Part shown: one piece after another, positions 15,201 through 28,900 of the stretch
How positions within the stretch are numbered: position 1 is the stretch's first letter
Layout: each line of letters starts with the position of its first letter
DNA from: Theocolax elegans
Taxonomy: Eukaryota; Arthropoda; Insecta; Hymenoptera; Cerocephalidae
Direction of reading: 5' to 3'
NCBI GenBank assembly: GCA_026168455.1
Contig: CM047425.1
Span: forward strand, 96,723,580-96,787,579
Length of the DNA: 64,000 nt
Notes under the pieces: generated by a model
What the model was told of the DNA's origin: nothing
Seen by the model: only the letters and a program-made list of their open reading frames with translations
Database searches by the model: none
Translations under genes and position numbers: made by a program

Positions 15201-17761
15201 TTTCTCTATATAATTGTAGTTTCACACAACATTTACGTCATTTTATATTCTAACTCTACATAAATTTTGAACATGAAGATTATTATACTTTTTAAATAAG
15301 TACTTTTCAATTAATATAAATTATTTCTGTTGATATTTATACTTTGTGACTCTTGCATATTCATGTTCATTGTACAAATATTAAGTTAATAAAACCTTGT
15401 CTTACAGCTCAGAATGCAAGTTTCGCATATTCACGGTTAAAAGGATGTATAGTTAAATTAGCGTAGACTTTGACATAATTCATCATTTTTCGGTTCAATT
15501 CCACTCACTGTTCGAATTCGTTAACTAGAGAGTAACCGCTGGATCAGCTGAAAATGATCAGCAGGTCTCTTCTATAATAATGAAATTTGAAGCGCATAAA
15601 AAAAAGATCCTTTCCGTCTTACGCTTCTTAACTCGACACTCTATTTTTCTTGAATATATTATTTTTAAATAACTACATAACTTACAATTCAATTAATAAT
15701 TTATAGTTGTAAAAACAATGATTTTACGAGTACAAAATTGTAATCTGGAACAGTAGAACACAAAACTTTATACCTGTTATATATTATTCCTAATTCAAAT
15801 ATTTTATTATAAAGTAATTGATCTCTGTATAACTATAAAACAAGTTCATTTAATAAATATCGATCAATTATGGAGACGTTTTATAATTTTCAAAGAAATT
15901 ATAATACAAATAAACTATAAGTAAAAGAATATTTTAACATTTTTTAAAAGCCACTACGGAACGATTTTTATAAAACGATTCTCCTTCCACGGGTTGAATA
16001 ACTAATTATAAAAAATAAATTAAAAAAAGGTTGGTATAAAAATAATGAAAATTCTGTTATGCTTTAATTAAACTGTAATATATTTATAGAATTATATTGG
16101 AAATGTTTATAAGATACGTTCAAATAAGAATAAATCTTGCAGGTTACGTGGAAAATCGCCTGTTACTCAATTTTATAATTATCATTAAAATAGTAATGGT
16201 GGTATAAAAAAAGAATGCTATATAAGGGAATGAAGAATAAACGTAGCTAGCCAGCAAAGATATTCATCCTCGATTTATTTCCAGTCAGTTTGCACAACGT
16301 AATAAGAAATTTTCTACTTTGGATGTAGGTATATATAACGACGTAAAAAACGTTAACGACATATCAAAAATGATCCCGATACGCATCGTCTAGTCATATA
16401 TATATACACACATGGAGTTACAATATACGCATAAGAAGCGGTAAAAATTGTAAATACATTTTTGTGCCGTTGCGGTATTGTTCGGTTTTCTTTTACATCT
16501 CTCTGGTATAGAGAAAGAGAAGAATCCGAGTGAAACGAGTCCGAGAGCTGTCGTCGTCGCATCGCGCGGACACACACGTTTTGTTTCTCTTCACGTATAA
16601 ATCGAGAGAGTGTCTCGCGTTCGCGTTCGCGCATTAGAATCGTGCCACGTTTCCGCGGTCGCTTGTAAATTTTATGCCGATCCACGCTTGTCCTACGATC
16701 CCCTTTATTTCCCATTTTATGGCTGACGTCATAGATCCATGCACCGTATTGCAATTATTAAACCCGACAAAATATTCTTCACCCAAGACCATTTCACCTC
16801 TTTTTTTACGATCGACTTCTCCTCTTCAACCTCTTTTCTTTTATAAACGCAAGTGTAGCGAACGTTGGGCGGTACCGATTGATAATGTTCACTAATTTTT
16901 GGGTTCCTATATAATATATATATACATTCATACCTGTTACTTAATTTATAGTAATTGTTGCTTTTCCGAATCTGACAACTTCGACATCATTCGATGTGAT
17001 TTATAGTAACCATGTTAAATAGACAATACTGATTTTAGGTAAGAATGTATTGTACAAATACACAACTTCAAAATAAAGGATTCACTATTAACCTGGTCAT
17101 CGTGTCTCCTTCTTATATTCATGTAAATGTAAAATGAATGTAAAACGATATAATAAATTGTTTTGGATGTAATCGCCATTTTGAATACTCTGAATATAAT
17201 CAAAACAAATTAATCCATTTAACAGAATTCAGTGGAAATACACAAAGAGTACTTATATTCTCCTGAGCTTGGGATAAAAAATTACTCTTATTTATAGAAA
17301 AGCTCGAGGAACTACGGAAATGTAAAGGTACATTTTTCTTACGATTCTCTTACTCGTATTTAGAGAAGCTCGCTTATTAAATTTTTTTAAATAAACGTTT
17401 ATCATTTCTTAAGGATAATTAGCATTAGCCCGTTGATAAAAGAGACAGGTGGATGGAAAAGTATAGCGTCAGGCTATAGTCTGGTTCTCGCGATTAATTA
17501 CACTTCTCACGGTATAAGCCCGCTTGTTTCCTCAATACCGGAAAGGATAATCCAAGGCGCGAATTCGCCAAGGGATTAACGAGGCTTCTGAACGTCCTCT
17601 AAGGTGTGGACGTTTCTCGCTCTCTTAGGGTTTGTAGCGATCGGTCTATCGGGATATCCCGAAAACGTGATTAAAAAAAAATTGTAGGTTAATCGGTATA
17701 AGTATTGATTATTAACCACCAGTACGTGCAAGTATTAACTTAAACTTATTTTCCAATTTAA
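12201..17761. other. AT-rich intergenic DNA, no gene recognised
   Basis: Short frames only, none with recognisable domain content or convincing splice sites. It includes one GC-richer island listed separately at 16400-16760. Confidence 0.4.
16400..16760. promoter_or_regulatory. GC-richer island containing a CRE octamer
   Basis: A local rise in CpG content with an exact TGACGTCA at 16724-16731. A 133-codon minus-strand frame (16353-16754) crosses it, but the frame is basic and Arg-rich with no domain and is overlapped by other open frames. I treat the region as noncoding regulatory or an untranslated exon. Confidence 0.25.
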
Positions 17762-18144
17762 CGGGATGTCGGACCCAAGTTACAGGGATCTGCACAGTTC
17801 AACATAAGAATTATGTTAATAATATTGAATTAAAAATCTGAAAAAAATTCATTTGAGTAGTTTAAAACAAAAGCGAGGGCATGGCGTTTTGGTTTTTTAA
17901 GAAAAAGTACATTTATTGATAATAATTGCATAAACAATTTTCGATCGGTAATTATATTGATCTAAAAAGGCATGAATTTTCAACGCAAAAATCATAATTA
18001 AATTACAAATTTAAAAATCTGAAAAAATTTGAATATATTATTTAAAACATGCCTAAGGGCATGGCGTTCAGGATTTTAAAAAAATTAATTTTTCTGTTTA
18101 TAAAAAAGTATTAAAAATGACCATTTTTTGATTCCGACATTCCC
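17762..18144. mobile_element. piggyBac-like MITE, about 383 bp, TTAA target site
   Basis: TTAA flanks both ends (17758-17761 and 18145-18148), the target duplication of piggyBac elements. The termini are inverted: the left reads CGGGATGTCGGACC and the complement of the right reads GGGAATGTCGGAATC. Inside are two diverged direct copies with a 180-bp period, each containing AATCTGAAAAAA, a TTTAAAACA segment and GGGCATGGCGTT (17875-17886 and 18055-18066). There is no ORF. The superfamily call rests on TTAA plus short inverted termini and is inference. Confidence 0.6.
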
Positions 18145-18823
18145 TTAATTATAATAATAAATAGGTAAAAAATAAATTAAAAATATTTAGTGTACGCTTT
18201 ACGTGCATAATGCACATCGAGCTTTGGAATATATAATCCAACGTAATCGTGAAAAAGCCTTGACACGAATAAACTTTGTGCGTTCTAATAATCAAAATTA
18301 TAGTTGTAATTACTTATTTACTACGCAGTGAAACTTTGCTTTTACATCTTAAAGAGGTGTGTAATATCTATAAGAGTTATTTCAGGTATTTTCAATTACC
18401 GTACTTCGAGTAGCGCACCACTTTAAAATATGAATGCTTTCTCGTTAAAAAAGAACTTTTTATTTCTTTACGATTTTCATACAATTATATATTTCGATTC
18501 TTGAAACTTCATTGTTTATAATAATGTAAAACATTGCGGTTTGCACCTACAGTAGATCGCTGCCAGGAAAATAAATGCAATACTCGTGTAATACATTTGA
18601 TGAAATTTGTGTAGATCTTCCAAAAAGGGTTGCACACTATAATCGAGGTGAAGGTATGAAGATCGTAGAAATGCAACAATCAGACTTTGAAACAAATACT
18701 AAGATAGAACTTGGAATAACCGTGTTGTAAAGCTTGCGTGACTAAAAGCAAGAGCCTTGCAAAATCAGATTTCGAGGGGATGATCTTTGCCTTTTCGGCC
18801 GTGCGTATCTTGACAAGGAGCCC

Positions 18824-18870
18824 CCCCCCCCGCCCCTCTCTCTGTCTCTCTCTGTCTCTCTCTCTCTCAC
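18824..18870. repeat. C-run followed by (CT/GTCTCT)n low-complexity tract
   Basis: A run of cytosines interrupted by one G leads into CTCTCT and TCTGTC repeats. It causes artificial open frames on both strands. Confidence 0.85.
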
Positions 18871-21800
18871 GTTCCACAGTTTGTCTTTTAATCCCAATGG
18901 AATTCCGAGCTTACCATCCGTATACATTCCGTACAGGTAAATCCACCTTCATTTCCACCTACCTTTATTTGCTCAGTATACACCTGTTTGCACGCTCGAG
19001 CGATTTTCACCAAAAAATCTCTCGGGTCGAATGTTTACCATTTTTTAAATTCTTCATACATACAAATTTACTCGTAACTTCAACGGTATTTTCCATAGGT
19101 GCGGAAAGTTATAAATTCGTCGAGTTTTCACCAAGCGCTTCGAATAATCTCAATAATTTTCATTTTTAAATACCTGTTTGTGCGTATATGCAGCTCGAAA
19201 TCCGAATGCGAGGATTCAACTTAAATTCGGTAAATAAAAAGTTAATAATCCTCTGCTTCACTTAATAAAAATTTTGTTTTCTAAAAGTAGCAATTCATCC
19301 GTAATAGAATATTATAAAACAAATTTATAAAAAAGAAAATGTTTTATACAGTAAAGATATTCCAAGTTTTACTTAATGTTTATCTCTCGTATCTTATCAT
19401 CTATCGTCCCTATAACTTGTACAACAACTTAGTATACGATGCGAAAGTTTAATTTAAAAAGTTGAAGTGAAAAAAATTCAAACGTTTTAACGCAATTCCG
19501 TTAAATTTAATCCCGGTTTTTCACCATTTCACCGCAAATAGTTTCGACAAGCGACAAATTCATCAAACGGCCGCACAGCTATACAAACACGTAACATCGA
19601 GAGTATATATAGCAGAGAACGCAAAGAGACCGAAATACAATATCATAAATGAAAAAACTTGAAATTGAAAATTCACCCTCGAGACAGACTGCCAACGAAC
19701 AAAAATTCACCTCGACGATTAAACTCGAAAAGGATAGGGGGAGGTTGAAAGGAAATGCTTCCTACGAAAGGAAAAATGCCGAGGTAAAAACTAAGATTGA
19801 TCGGGTAGCATCTATGTTCCCCCTCGTCATCGAAGCCGAAAGTCCTCAACTTTGAAAATCGTCGGATACGTACTCGCTGCGATTCCTCATACGAAATGTA
19901 TACTGATACTTCATTTTTCAAAGGAAATCGGCTCCAGGTACGCGAGAATATTTTAGTTTCGATCGATAAATTAATTGGCCCTCAAAGCATAAATTTTTGG
20001 GCGAGGGGGGCGGGGGAACCCGAGAAATACCGGACCTACACCCATCGAATCACTCTCGATACAGAGACTTGGTAATGCAGTCTAGGGGCTCATTTTTCAA
20101 GTTCCTTTAACGAAGAATAACAGTCGTTACTTCGAGGGGATCGAGTTTGCTGGGACTTTTATTCTCTCTGCGATGAAATTCCTGACTATCGATTGTTTTT
20201 ATATTATATTCGCACCCTTATTTCACCATTCGAAAAGTAAAGCTGCCCGAGATTTGTAAGGGAGGCAATTTCAATAGTTTAATTTTGCTCAATTTATTTA
20301 TTATACCAATGTTACTGTTAAGAAGATGCATCGTTTGCCAATTAAATTGGCATTTATCTTGATAAATTTCGGACTTCGTAAAAGATAATAATCTTATATT
20401 TTAATTACTTAATAAAAATTATAAAAAACCTACAAGCAATCAGACTGACCTCCAGCTACTGTATGGATAAGTTTATAAATATCTTACTTATAAAATTGCA
20501 CGATAAAATAAATTTTCCTCTGAATTTTATAGATTTAATTTTATTGTGAAAAACTATACTCGCATTATTTTAAACTATCTCAAAGTTCCCGGTGAAAATC
20601 AAAGTTTTGTAAAAACTTTTAAAAGTATTTTTTCTTCTTTTATCAGAAATGGAAAGAATTTCGACCTAAATTTTTTTTTATAATAAATTGCTAGCAATTC
20701 GATAATAAAATTATAAACGTAGTTATAGTTGTATACTTTTTATTGTACGTAAAAATGTGATAGATGCCAAAATGTTTGTATATAATGTATATAAAATTAG
20801 AAATATAACGAGAAAAAATTTAAATGTTGCACATTCACGAAAAAGTAGGCTAATAAATGCGCTAACGAATATTCATAGTATATATGTAGGTATTTATATA
20901 TATAAGTGTGTTTAACGACATTAATATGTATAACTACTTAACGAGAAAGAATAAACATAAATGTGCTCCAGTTGTTTTATCAGATTTTATTGGTAATGTT
21001 TGTACGAACCCGCCGTCTCATAAAACATTAAAAGATTTCACAATCTTCATTTTTCACGATCTTTCTGAACATTATTAAATTTTCGCGATATACTGTAAGT
21101 GACATTTAATCGAAACGCAGTCTTTTACTCGATTTATTTATATATATAACTATAGATATTTGATAATAGAGTTAAAAGAAAAAATGATAGCGTCAGCTTA
21201 TCGAAAATCGTCCCCCACCGAGTGGTACACACAGACGAAGAACCAGCCACTAGTTTCCCTCGTAAAAAAAGATGTAGGTATATAGAGATCGCGGTGCAGA
21301 GGCGCAACGTCGAGAACTCGCGGATGTTATCTGGGCTTTTGGATCGCGGTGCGAAGTCAAGCATTATTTCGTAGGTAGAAAAGCCAGTGCTAGGTCAGCA
21401 CTTGCGCAAGATCTCCGAAACTCGCGCGAGAGAATTCCTCGGTCGTCCTTGTCGGATAAAGTTCGGGTGCGCGCGGCTGCATCCCGTTTGCACTCGCGTA
21501 TACGTATAGATACTCTCGTTCCATTCGTACTTGTATATATATATGTGTATGTACCCTGCTTTACCGGATGCTCGGGGGTTTTGGAAGCTGATCAAGTTTA
21601 CACCGCGAATATCAGCCTGCGCTTCGATTGTAATCGGTTAAATCTTCTATCATCGCTGTTGCTTAAATATATACCTCTATATATACTTGACCTTGATTCC
21701 TTTCTATTTATTAAAGGATTATTAACAAATATTCAGAGGTATATTATTCTTTTTGCGTTTTACTTCTATTTTTTTTTTATTTTTTGCAAACCCAACTCGT

Positions 21801-22061
21801 TGCTAGATACTTTTGAGACACGTTTTATTTTTTAATACATTCAAGTTTTTTGGACTCTTTCCAACCTGCTCCTCGCGAATCTGAGAGGTAAGATTCTCGT
21901 TCAAAAAAATTGGAATATCCATTGTCGGGTGTTTAAGCTTCAAGTCAACGGTTAGATTTTTCCAAATATAAGCTATTAAACCTTGTCGCTTTATTTGAAT
22001 CTAAATGTACTTAAATTAAATAAGAATACGTAGGGAGCTTTTATATATTTTAATTTTACTA

Positions 22062-22135
22062 CACTGTGAAAATATTATATTAATATTAATATTAATATAA
22101 TAATAATATTAATATTAATGTTAATATATTCTTTA
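22062..22135. repeat. (TAATAT)n-rich tract beside a MITE-like terminus
   Basis: TA followed by CACTGTGAAAAT matches the terminal motif of the TA-target MITEs elsewhere in the window. It leads directly into an almost self-complementary TAATATTAATATT repeat. No matching opposite terminus was found nearby, so this may be a truncated copy. Confidence 0.35.
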
Positions 22136-23329
22136 GTAATCAAAATGACTATCAGAATAAAATTAGTACTTACACAGTACAGTAAAATTTTTTTAATAGT
22201 TACAACAAATTTAATATACTTATTTTCTACTATATAGTGAACTAATTTTCTTATTCTCCCAACTCGTACATTCATTACCAAATAATATACCAATTTTGTA
22301 ATAAGAAAGGGTACGTCAAGTCACTTCGTATTTATATTGAATGAGCTGTCCATAAATGTAAACTGTTTCAACTGACAAAATATCATAACAAATGAAGTTT
22401 ATATTCGTTTATAAAAGTAAACGCATACAATTTGTAAAAATATTTGCATCGAACGGCTGACTATATCGTAAACCTTTTCTACTAGTTCGTATTACGAAAC
22501 ATCGTCGTATCGATGTATACCTTTGCGATACAGGTCGATAAACCGTTAGCGGTATTCCTATAAAGTTTAAATAGACTATTCTTAAACAAACTTTTAAGAA
22601 TTATAAAGTTGCAACATATTTAAAGACTGAAATAGGTCAACAACTCTATGGTTAGTTCAATGCTCTTATCGATTTTTAAGAAAATTAAAGCATTCTTTCT
22701 ATTAAAGTTTAATGCGCATCTTTCGTTTTGGCGTGTTTGGATCAATATTTCAAAATTTTACGTAGCTTGACCCTTTGGTTTATTCAATAACTGCAGCACT
22801 TCGTATAACAATAAATAATTAATTGATTAAACCAGAAGGCAATGCAAATTAATTTTAAAAAAATTAAACTTTGTAATTTAAGTTAATTACGTTAAATATC
22901 ATACTCCAGAAGTTTACTTTGGCAAGTTTTGGCATTATTTCTCGAAAATTCATCAAAGACACGCTCGATAGACTAGATAGAGCGTAAAAATTAATGAACA
23001 AAGTAGATATATCAAAATATCCGGATACGTTCTATTGTGCAGAAGCTTGAATTTTACTTTTAACAACAAAAACTAAAACGAGGGAATTAAATTAAGTGCA
23101 GATAATATACATAAAAAATTTATATTGGAAACAAATTAAGAAAAAAGAAAGTTAACAAAAATAAAGATTATAGATTATATTAATAGTTGTCTTCAGCATT
23201 TGTAATTTTGCAATTATTCTGATCAATTGAAATGCTAATCGTGAATGTACAAAAAAGAAAAAAATAATAGGAAGGAGAAAGAATAAGTGTCGAAAAGAGG
23301 AAAAGGAAAGTAGATATATAGAAAAAGTC

Positions 23330-23460
23330 TCGCGAGAGTAGTAAGCCAGTGAGCCTTGCAATTTCGACGGGTTGGCAGCGGCAGCAACCGTGCGGCGGTA
23401 TTAAAGGGCAGGCTCTCCCAAAGTGGCACAGCACTAGTACTTTCCAAGTTTTATCGTACA
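23330..23460. other. Isolated GC-rich block, possible exon or conserved element
   Basis: About 130 bp of high GC in AT-rich surroundings, open in more than one frame on both strands. No family was recognised and no clear pair of splice sites was found. It could be a noncoding exon, a conserved element or an unrecognised exon. Confidence 0.15.
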
Positions 23461-24866
23461 TATATCTATCTCTGATGAATCTACATTCGTAAACAAAAAA
23501 CTGCAAACTAATAAGTTAATTTCAAGTTATTTCTTAGAAAATGAATTAAAATCATATACTTATTACATTCTATATTATAACTCTTATATACTCGTAAATA
23601 GCTGTTTCAGATCCATTTTTTAAATAAAAGCGGTATATAAATGTTACTTCACAGTAAATCAATTTGTTCAACAAAATTATTATTTATCATTTGGTTAGTA
23701 TACAATAACCTTAGAGGAGTTATTAATAATACATTATTTTCCCATATGAAAGTAGCCCGATTGAGTAATACCCGTGTAAAGAATGCGAGTCTGCGATAGC
23801 AAGAAAGTTGTCGAGGCCGGTACCGTAGATTTTATCAGGTTGGTGGATACGTGACGAATTCAAAGGGTCGAAAGGCCCTGGCTACCCGAGACATCGATAA
23901 CGAGCATATATTCGACGTATATCTACGTGCCGTGATCGAACGAAGAGTTGATACTCGATCCACCGAGTAAGTATATAGTCAATATCCCTACCTCGCTCGC
24001 TAAAGCTTGAATCATTAGCGAAGCGTGACTTACCTCGTCGTTCTACAATGTTCAATATGTGGATATTTTCGGTAAGTGTCATTTCACATATAGAAAGTAA
24101 CCTTCTATTAGGATAAGACTTTTGTTATCGTATACATCACGTCAAATAAACAATTAGTTTGTGAATATATTTTAGTTGCGTATATATATATACGTGTAAT
24201 AAGTCAAACGTTTAAGGAGAATGCTTACATTGTGGTTATTAAAAAGACCCACATTTTCCTTCAACAAAATTCAACAAACTAGACTGTCTATACTAAAAAT
24301 TGTTTAATGTTATTTTAAATAAAATTCAAGTTACGTAACGTAAGGTTCGTCGTTGTATACGATTACATCGCATGAATATGTATAAGGTACTCTGCCAGAA
24401 AATTATCCACTGTTATCTATAATAATTAGATGTATGCATATAATTATAAATTTTGTAGTATTACTTAATGAATCTACGATGATGTTTGTATAATTGTGTA
24501 AAAAAAAAATAAAGAATACATACTTAAAATTTTATTAAAGTATGGTAATTTCTACATGTGTAAATGAGAACATAATTATGTTTTAACATTAGCAGAAAAA
24601 TAAAATACAATATAAAGATAAATGTATATATATAAAATTGTTCAGCTTATTTGTTTACCCATATATGTACGACACACTACACATAAATTCAGTCGACATA
24701 ATTTTAAATTAAACTATCTTTCAATTTTTATTATCGATTTTTTGGTAAACAAATTTGTATATAAATTTTTATAAAATTATTTTCTCGTGATGATCTTTTT
24801 GAATTTTTCTAAATCTTATTATTAAAATTAATCTTTCAGTATTTTTAGCATTTAATTGCTAAAATA

Positions 24867-24872
24867 TTTATT
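24867..24872 (-). terminator. Candidate poly(A) signal for the transposase-derived gene
   Basis: AATAAA on the minus strand, about 255 bases beyond the stop codon at 25126. AT-rich DNA yields many such hexamers, so this is only the best-placed candidate. A T16 run lies nearby at 24921-24936. Confidence 0.3.
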
Positions 24873-25125
24873 ATTATAAGTACAATTAGTTAAACATGTT
24901 ACTTTTTTTCGCGTATAAAATTTTTTTTTTTTTTTTGATAAATTTTTAAAAACGTATACTGCGCTTTAGTGATAACAAGTATAAATGCTAAATATTTTTA
25001 CCGACAATATTGATCACAGGGTTTTATCAAATATCTACACGATGGCAGCAGTCGCCCAAACGGCGCTAACGTTCAAATATTCAGAATCTTCAAAACTATA
25101 ACTATAACATTTTCTCTTTGTTAAA

Positions 25126-25962
25126 TTATTTGTCAGGTTGCAATTTCATGTAGACAATATTTTTTTGCCTTAAATATTGTAATACTCGGCAGATAATTTT
25201 TATATCATTCATTAAATATGATTCAATATAATTTTGTGGATGATTAAAAATTTTGAACACTTTTTCCAAACACTCAATCTTATAATCACTCAATTCATTA
25301 TCAATTAATTTGATTTCTTTTAAATTTTTATTTGTCATATGCTTTAAATTACCATTATCCATTTTATTAATTTGTTTTTCATTTACTTCTGTATTTAATT
25401 TTTGTTCATTGATTACGATTAATTTTTCTGGAAGTTTAACTTTAGACCATTCTAATCTCATGAATCTAATCCAAGTAATAAATATATTTTTAATATCTTT
25501 CAATGTTATATCAAATAAAATACTTATCTCATAGTGTGATTTGTGCTCTTTTAAAAGTATCAAGGTCATGAAAAATTCATCCAATTTTGACAAATGACAA
25601 ATTTGTTCTGGGTAATAGTACATCAAATTATATGCATCAGAACCTAATGTGTTAAATACATACAATAATTTCTCATAATTTTGTAATCCAGTATAAAATT
25701 CAATTGCTTTGTTGTTATCTTTGATACTATGTATAGAAAAGAGTTGAGTTTTTTCTGTTTGATGCAAAACACACTTTAATGAAACATTATTTACTTCTTC
25801 TGTTGAGTTTTTGTTTCTTACACTTTTTTGAATATTATGTAACAAATTGATAGTTCTAATATTTTCTACATATTTATTTCCATTCATGATTGTTTGGTCA
25901 CTATCCTCTTGAACATGCTTCTGCAAAATAATTAATCTAGGTTTTTTCAGTACATTGTTCAT
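25126..25962 (-). CDS. Transposase-derived HTH protein (DDE_Tnp_4 N-terminal type), probably domesticated
   Basis: An uninterrupted 278-codon ORF, by far the longest intronless ORF in the window, in sequence AT-rich enough that chance openness is unlikely. Residues 82-175 follow the layout that precedes the nuclease in Harbinger-type/DDE_Tnp_4 and THAP9-like transposases: an FYTGL motif (89-93), a Leu-rich stretch ending in LSKLDEFFMTLILLK (124-138), then a helix-turn-helix of about 30 residues (about 140-168) ending in WIRFM. The DDE nuclease is missing. The C-terminal 100 residues are Lys/Asn/Ile-rich and end in a helical-looking segment (about 226-272) not seen in transposases. No THAP zinc finger was found upstream. 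The start at 25962 has A at -3 (GATAAAATG). A DNA-binding role is inferred from the HTH; the target is unknown. It could also be a decaying transposon copy, but the intact frame argues against that. Confidence 0.7.
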   Translation of the reverse strand: MNNVLKKPRLIILQKHVQEDSDQTIMNGNKYVENIRTINLLHNIQKSVRNKNSTEEVNNVSLKCVLHQTEKTQLFSIHSIKDNNKAIEFYTGLQNYEKLLYVFNTLGSDAYNLMYYYPEQICHLSKLDEFFMTLILLKEHKSHYEISILFDITLKDIKNIFITWIRFMRLEWSKVKLPEKLIVINEQKLNTEVNEKQINKMDNGNLKHMTNKNLKEIKLIDNELSDYKIECLEKVFKIFNHPQNYIESYLMNDIKIICRVLQYLRQKNIVYMKLQPDK

Positions 25963-28900
25963 TTTATCCTTGCTAAACTCACTAGTAATTTTGGAAATTA
26001 TAAATATTATTATTAATTGTATCAGTATCGTTTAAAGCACTTATCATAATATTTACATTATTAGAACTTTTAATAAATCGACTTATTCACAATTTTACCT
26101 TTCTGGACCTAGTTGTAGATATATTTATTCTATTATTTATACACTTACTAATCAATTTTATTATTTAGTGGTATATAGTATAGAATGCTTCTATAATACT
26201 GATTACTTCTGTCTTCATTCAAATAATTTTAATAAGTGTTGACTATATAAAACTGTAAAATACATTCGATATACTTCATCGATTGTTATTTTTGTACACT
26301 TTATTGAACTAAGATTACCTGTAAGAAAATGTCAAGTAACTCATCATAAATAAATTAATCAACAAATAAATAAGTCATACAAAAATTAATAAAATTATTG
26401 AATTAAACACTTACTTTTATAAGTACTTTTAAATGTACAAGTAAATATTTATTGGTGATCACAAATCTATGTATTTAAATTGTTTTTCTTCTGTTTGTGC
26501 ATCTATCTATAGGTATAGAAAATTTGACACTGGTTAAACAATTTTATAAATTGACTGACACTATTTAAAAATACTCGAGCTAATAAGTAAACAATAAACA
26601 GTACCGCCATTATACTCTATTATGTATTAACGCTCTTCATTTGAAATGAAACCGATTTACGATTGAAATATGATCAAACATGACTACTCTATAATTGGCT
26701 GATAGTTTTTCATATCACGTGGTTCTTTTGTTTATATAACCTCAATTTAAGTTTTGTAAAAATGTTTTATTTTAAATTTAAAATTAAGATGCACAAATAT
26801 TTTGTTAAATTATAAAATTTATTAATTTAAATTTTATACGATTGCAAAGATAATAAAAATAGTCAAACAGGATTATTACTACTTGACATTTAAAAATAAA
26901 AAGAAACAATTAAATTACGAAAGTTTATTTGATTTCTCAGAAGAATTGTATACTAAAAATGACAATCCAGGATTATAGGAGGCTGATAAGTTAATAGAAC
27001 AATACATTAAACAATGCATAAACAGGATACATTCAGTAAAATAACATTTTATTTCTAGACTAACTATAAAAGCGATGACAATTCATTCAACAAAACTTTT
27101 GTATGTACTTTACGGGGGGGACTGAAATGGTTGCTCAACCAATGCAGTTAAGCTCTTTGCTTGATTTTTTCGATTAACAAATATTTTCTCTACGATTACT
27201 ATGATGAAATAGTTCGATATGGTCAATCACTAATGTAGTCACTGATTTTTCTTCTTCAATCTTATAATCACTATAAATGAAAACGAAAAATTAAGTGACG
27301 ATTATAAGACTAATATATGATATATTTTTTTATTTCAAATTAATGACAATTTTAATGAGAAAGTACAAACAATTTATATGCAGTCACAGTTAGGTTCCAA
27401 AATTGACTGTAGGTACATTCATTAAACTTTATACTTATTTGCCTAAACAAACAAAAATGCTCATACTAAACAATTTTGGATCCTAACTTACTCACATCAA
27501 CATATATCAATAACGACCGTGAATTTTAAAGAGATTCATTTCTCTTATTTCTAACAAAGTGACAATAATCTTATATAATGATATTCATTCGTACTGATGC
27601 GATTCAACAGAAGTTCTTGTCATAAAACTTATTCTAAACTTACTCAGTTAATATGTACATATGCCTGTTTTATTCATATTATTGTTTGATCATTCACGAA
27701 AATTTAACATTGCATCGCATCGAATAATAATAAAAGTATTGCGAATCATGTTTCAATGTTTCATTTGTTACTCTTGGACTGACAATGTTTTATTCTCAAC
27801 TCACAGGCGCTCGTATTTATTATTATTCGTATGTCATACGTGTTCGTTGTTATGAAGATAATTTTTTAGTGATATATGATTTGATTCACAATGATTACAC
27901 TTTCTTTTGGGCAGTTAAAAAAAGTTAGTCAGAAATATCTGCCCATTGTAAAATACAAAATGAATCCAGTTGCTTTTGTTTATTTTTTTTGGAAGGATTT
28001 TAAGTTTTTGTCAGTCAATACACCTACACGTATATTAAAGGATGTTTTAAAAGAAAATTATTACCTGCATATTAAACTATATTAGTATTATCACTTTTCA
28101 CCATACTGGCGTATTAAATAATCACTAGTCTTTGATGAAATTGAAATTCAACAATGACTTCGGTGGCATCCTTTTCAATCAAAATGCAGTATACTATTGC
28201 ATTGAATTTCTCTCATCCTTTATTCACTTAAACTAATCACCACAAAGTAAAGTTTAAAAGTCAGCGATCATTTCAAACCTTCCTTTTTTGCATACAAATA
28301 AAAGTATTTCTGAAAAAAATATGTAAAGAAATAAAATATACACAAATAATGCATTAATGACAAAACCCCTAAGAGTATCAGAAATGTGAAGAAGAAAGAC
28401 TTAACAGGGATCGAATGAAGAAATGGTGTGCCTTCCTGGTCCCCATACAAACCACATTGATAATGTATTCAATGCTCGCTGTTACAGAAAATATTCATGT
28501 ATAAAATATACAATAAAAAGTCGCTTTTAATTTATTCTCAGCTCACCAACATGCACACGCGAAACATCCTAAAGTGCAAAATTTGCAGAGGCTAATGACG
28601 CTTTTCGTGTTAATATTGTTGTTATTATCGCTTCTTATTTATTAATTTCTGTATATAAATGAAGAATACATAATGTAGTTGCCATGGAGTTGCTCGAGGA
28701 GCTTACTGATTACATGTTGAAAACTATCGATAGTCTGCTATTAAATGCATTTTTATTCATTATAGATATCAATACTGTTAATCGTATTATAAAATTTTAG
28801 GTAATATTAGCAAATACTATTTTTAAAATACATTTTTAAAATTTGTAGTTAATACTAAATAACTCCATATCAACGACATTACTGAATCCTTTAGAAATTA

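Larger units (their letters stand above)
18871..25125. other. AT-rich intergenic DNA with scattered GC-richer blocks, no gene recognised
   Basis: The GC-richer blocks near 19640-20060, 21180-21600 and 23330-23460 do not give a recognisable protein in any frame. The frames of 60-143 codons in this stretch are low-complexity or hydrophobic/AT-driven. Confidence 0.4.

Noticed and set aside
16353..16754. 133-codon minus-strand frame
   Set aside because: Arg-rich low-complexity translation over a GC-rich island with overlapping frames; no splice or domain support.
25310..25534. 74-codon plus-strand frame
   Set aside because: Antisense shadow of the transposase-derived gene.
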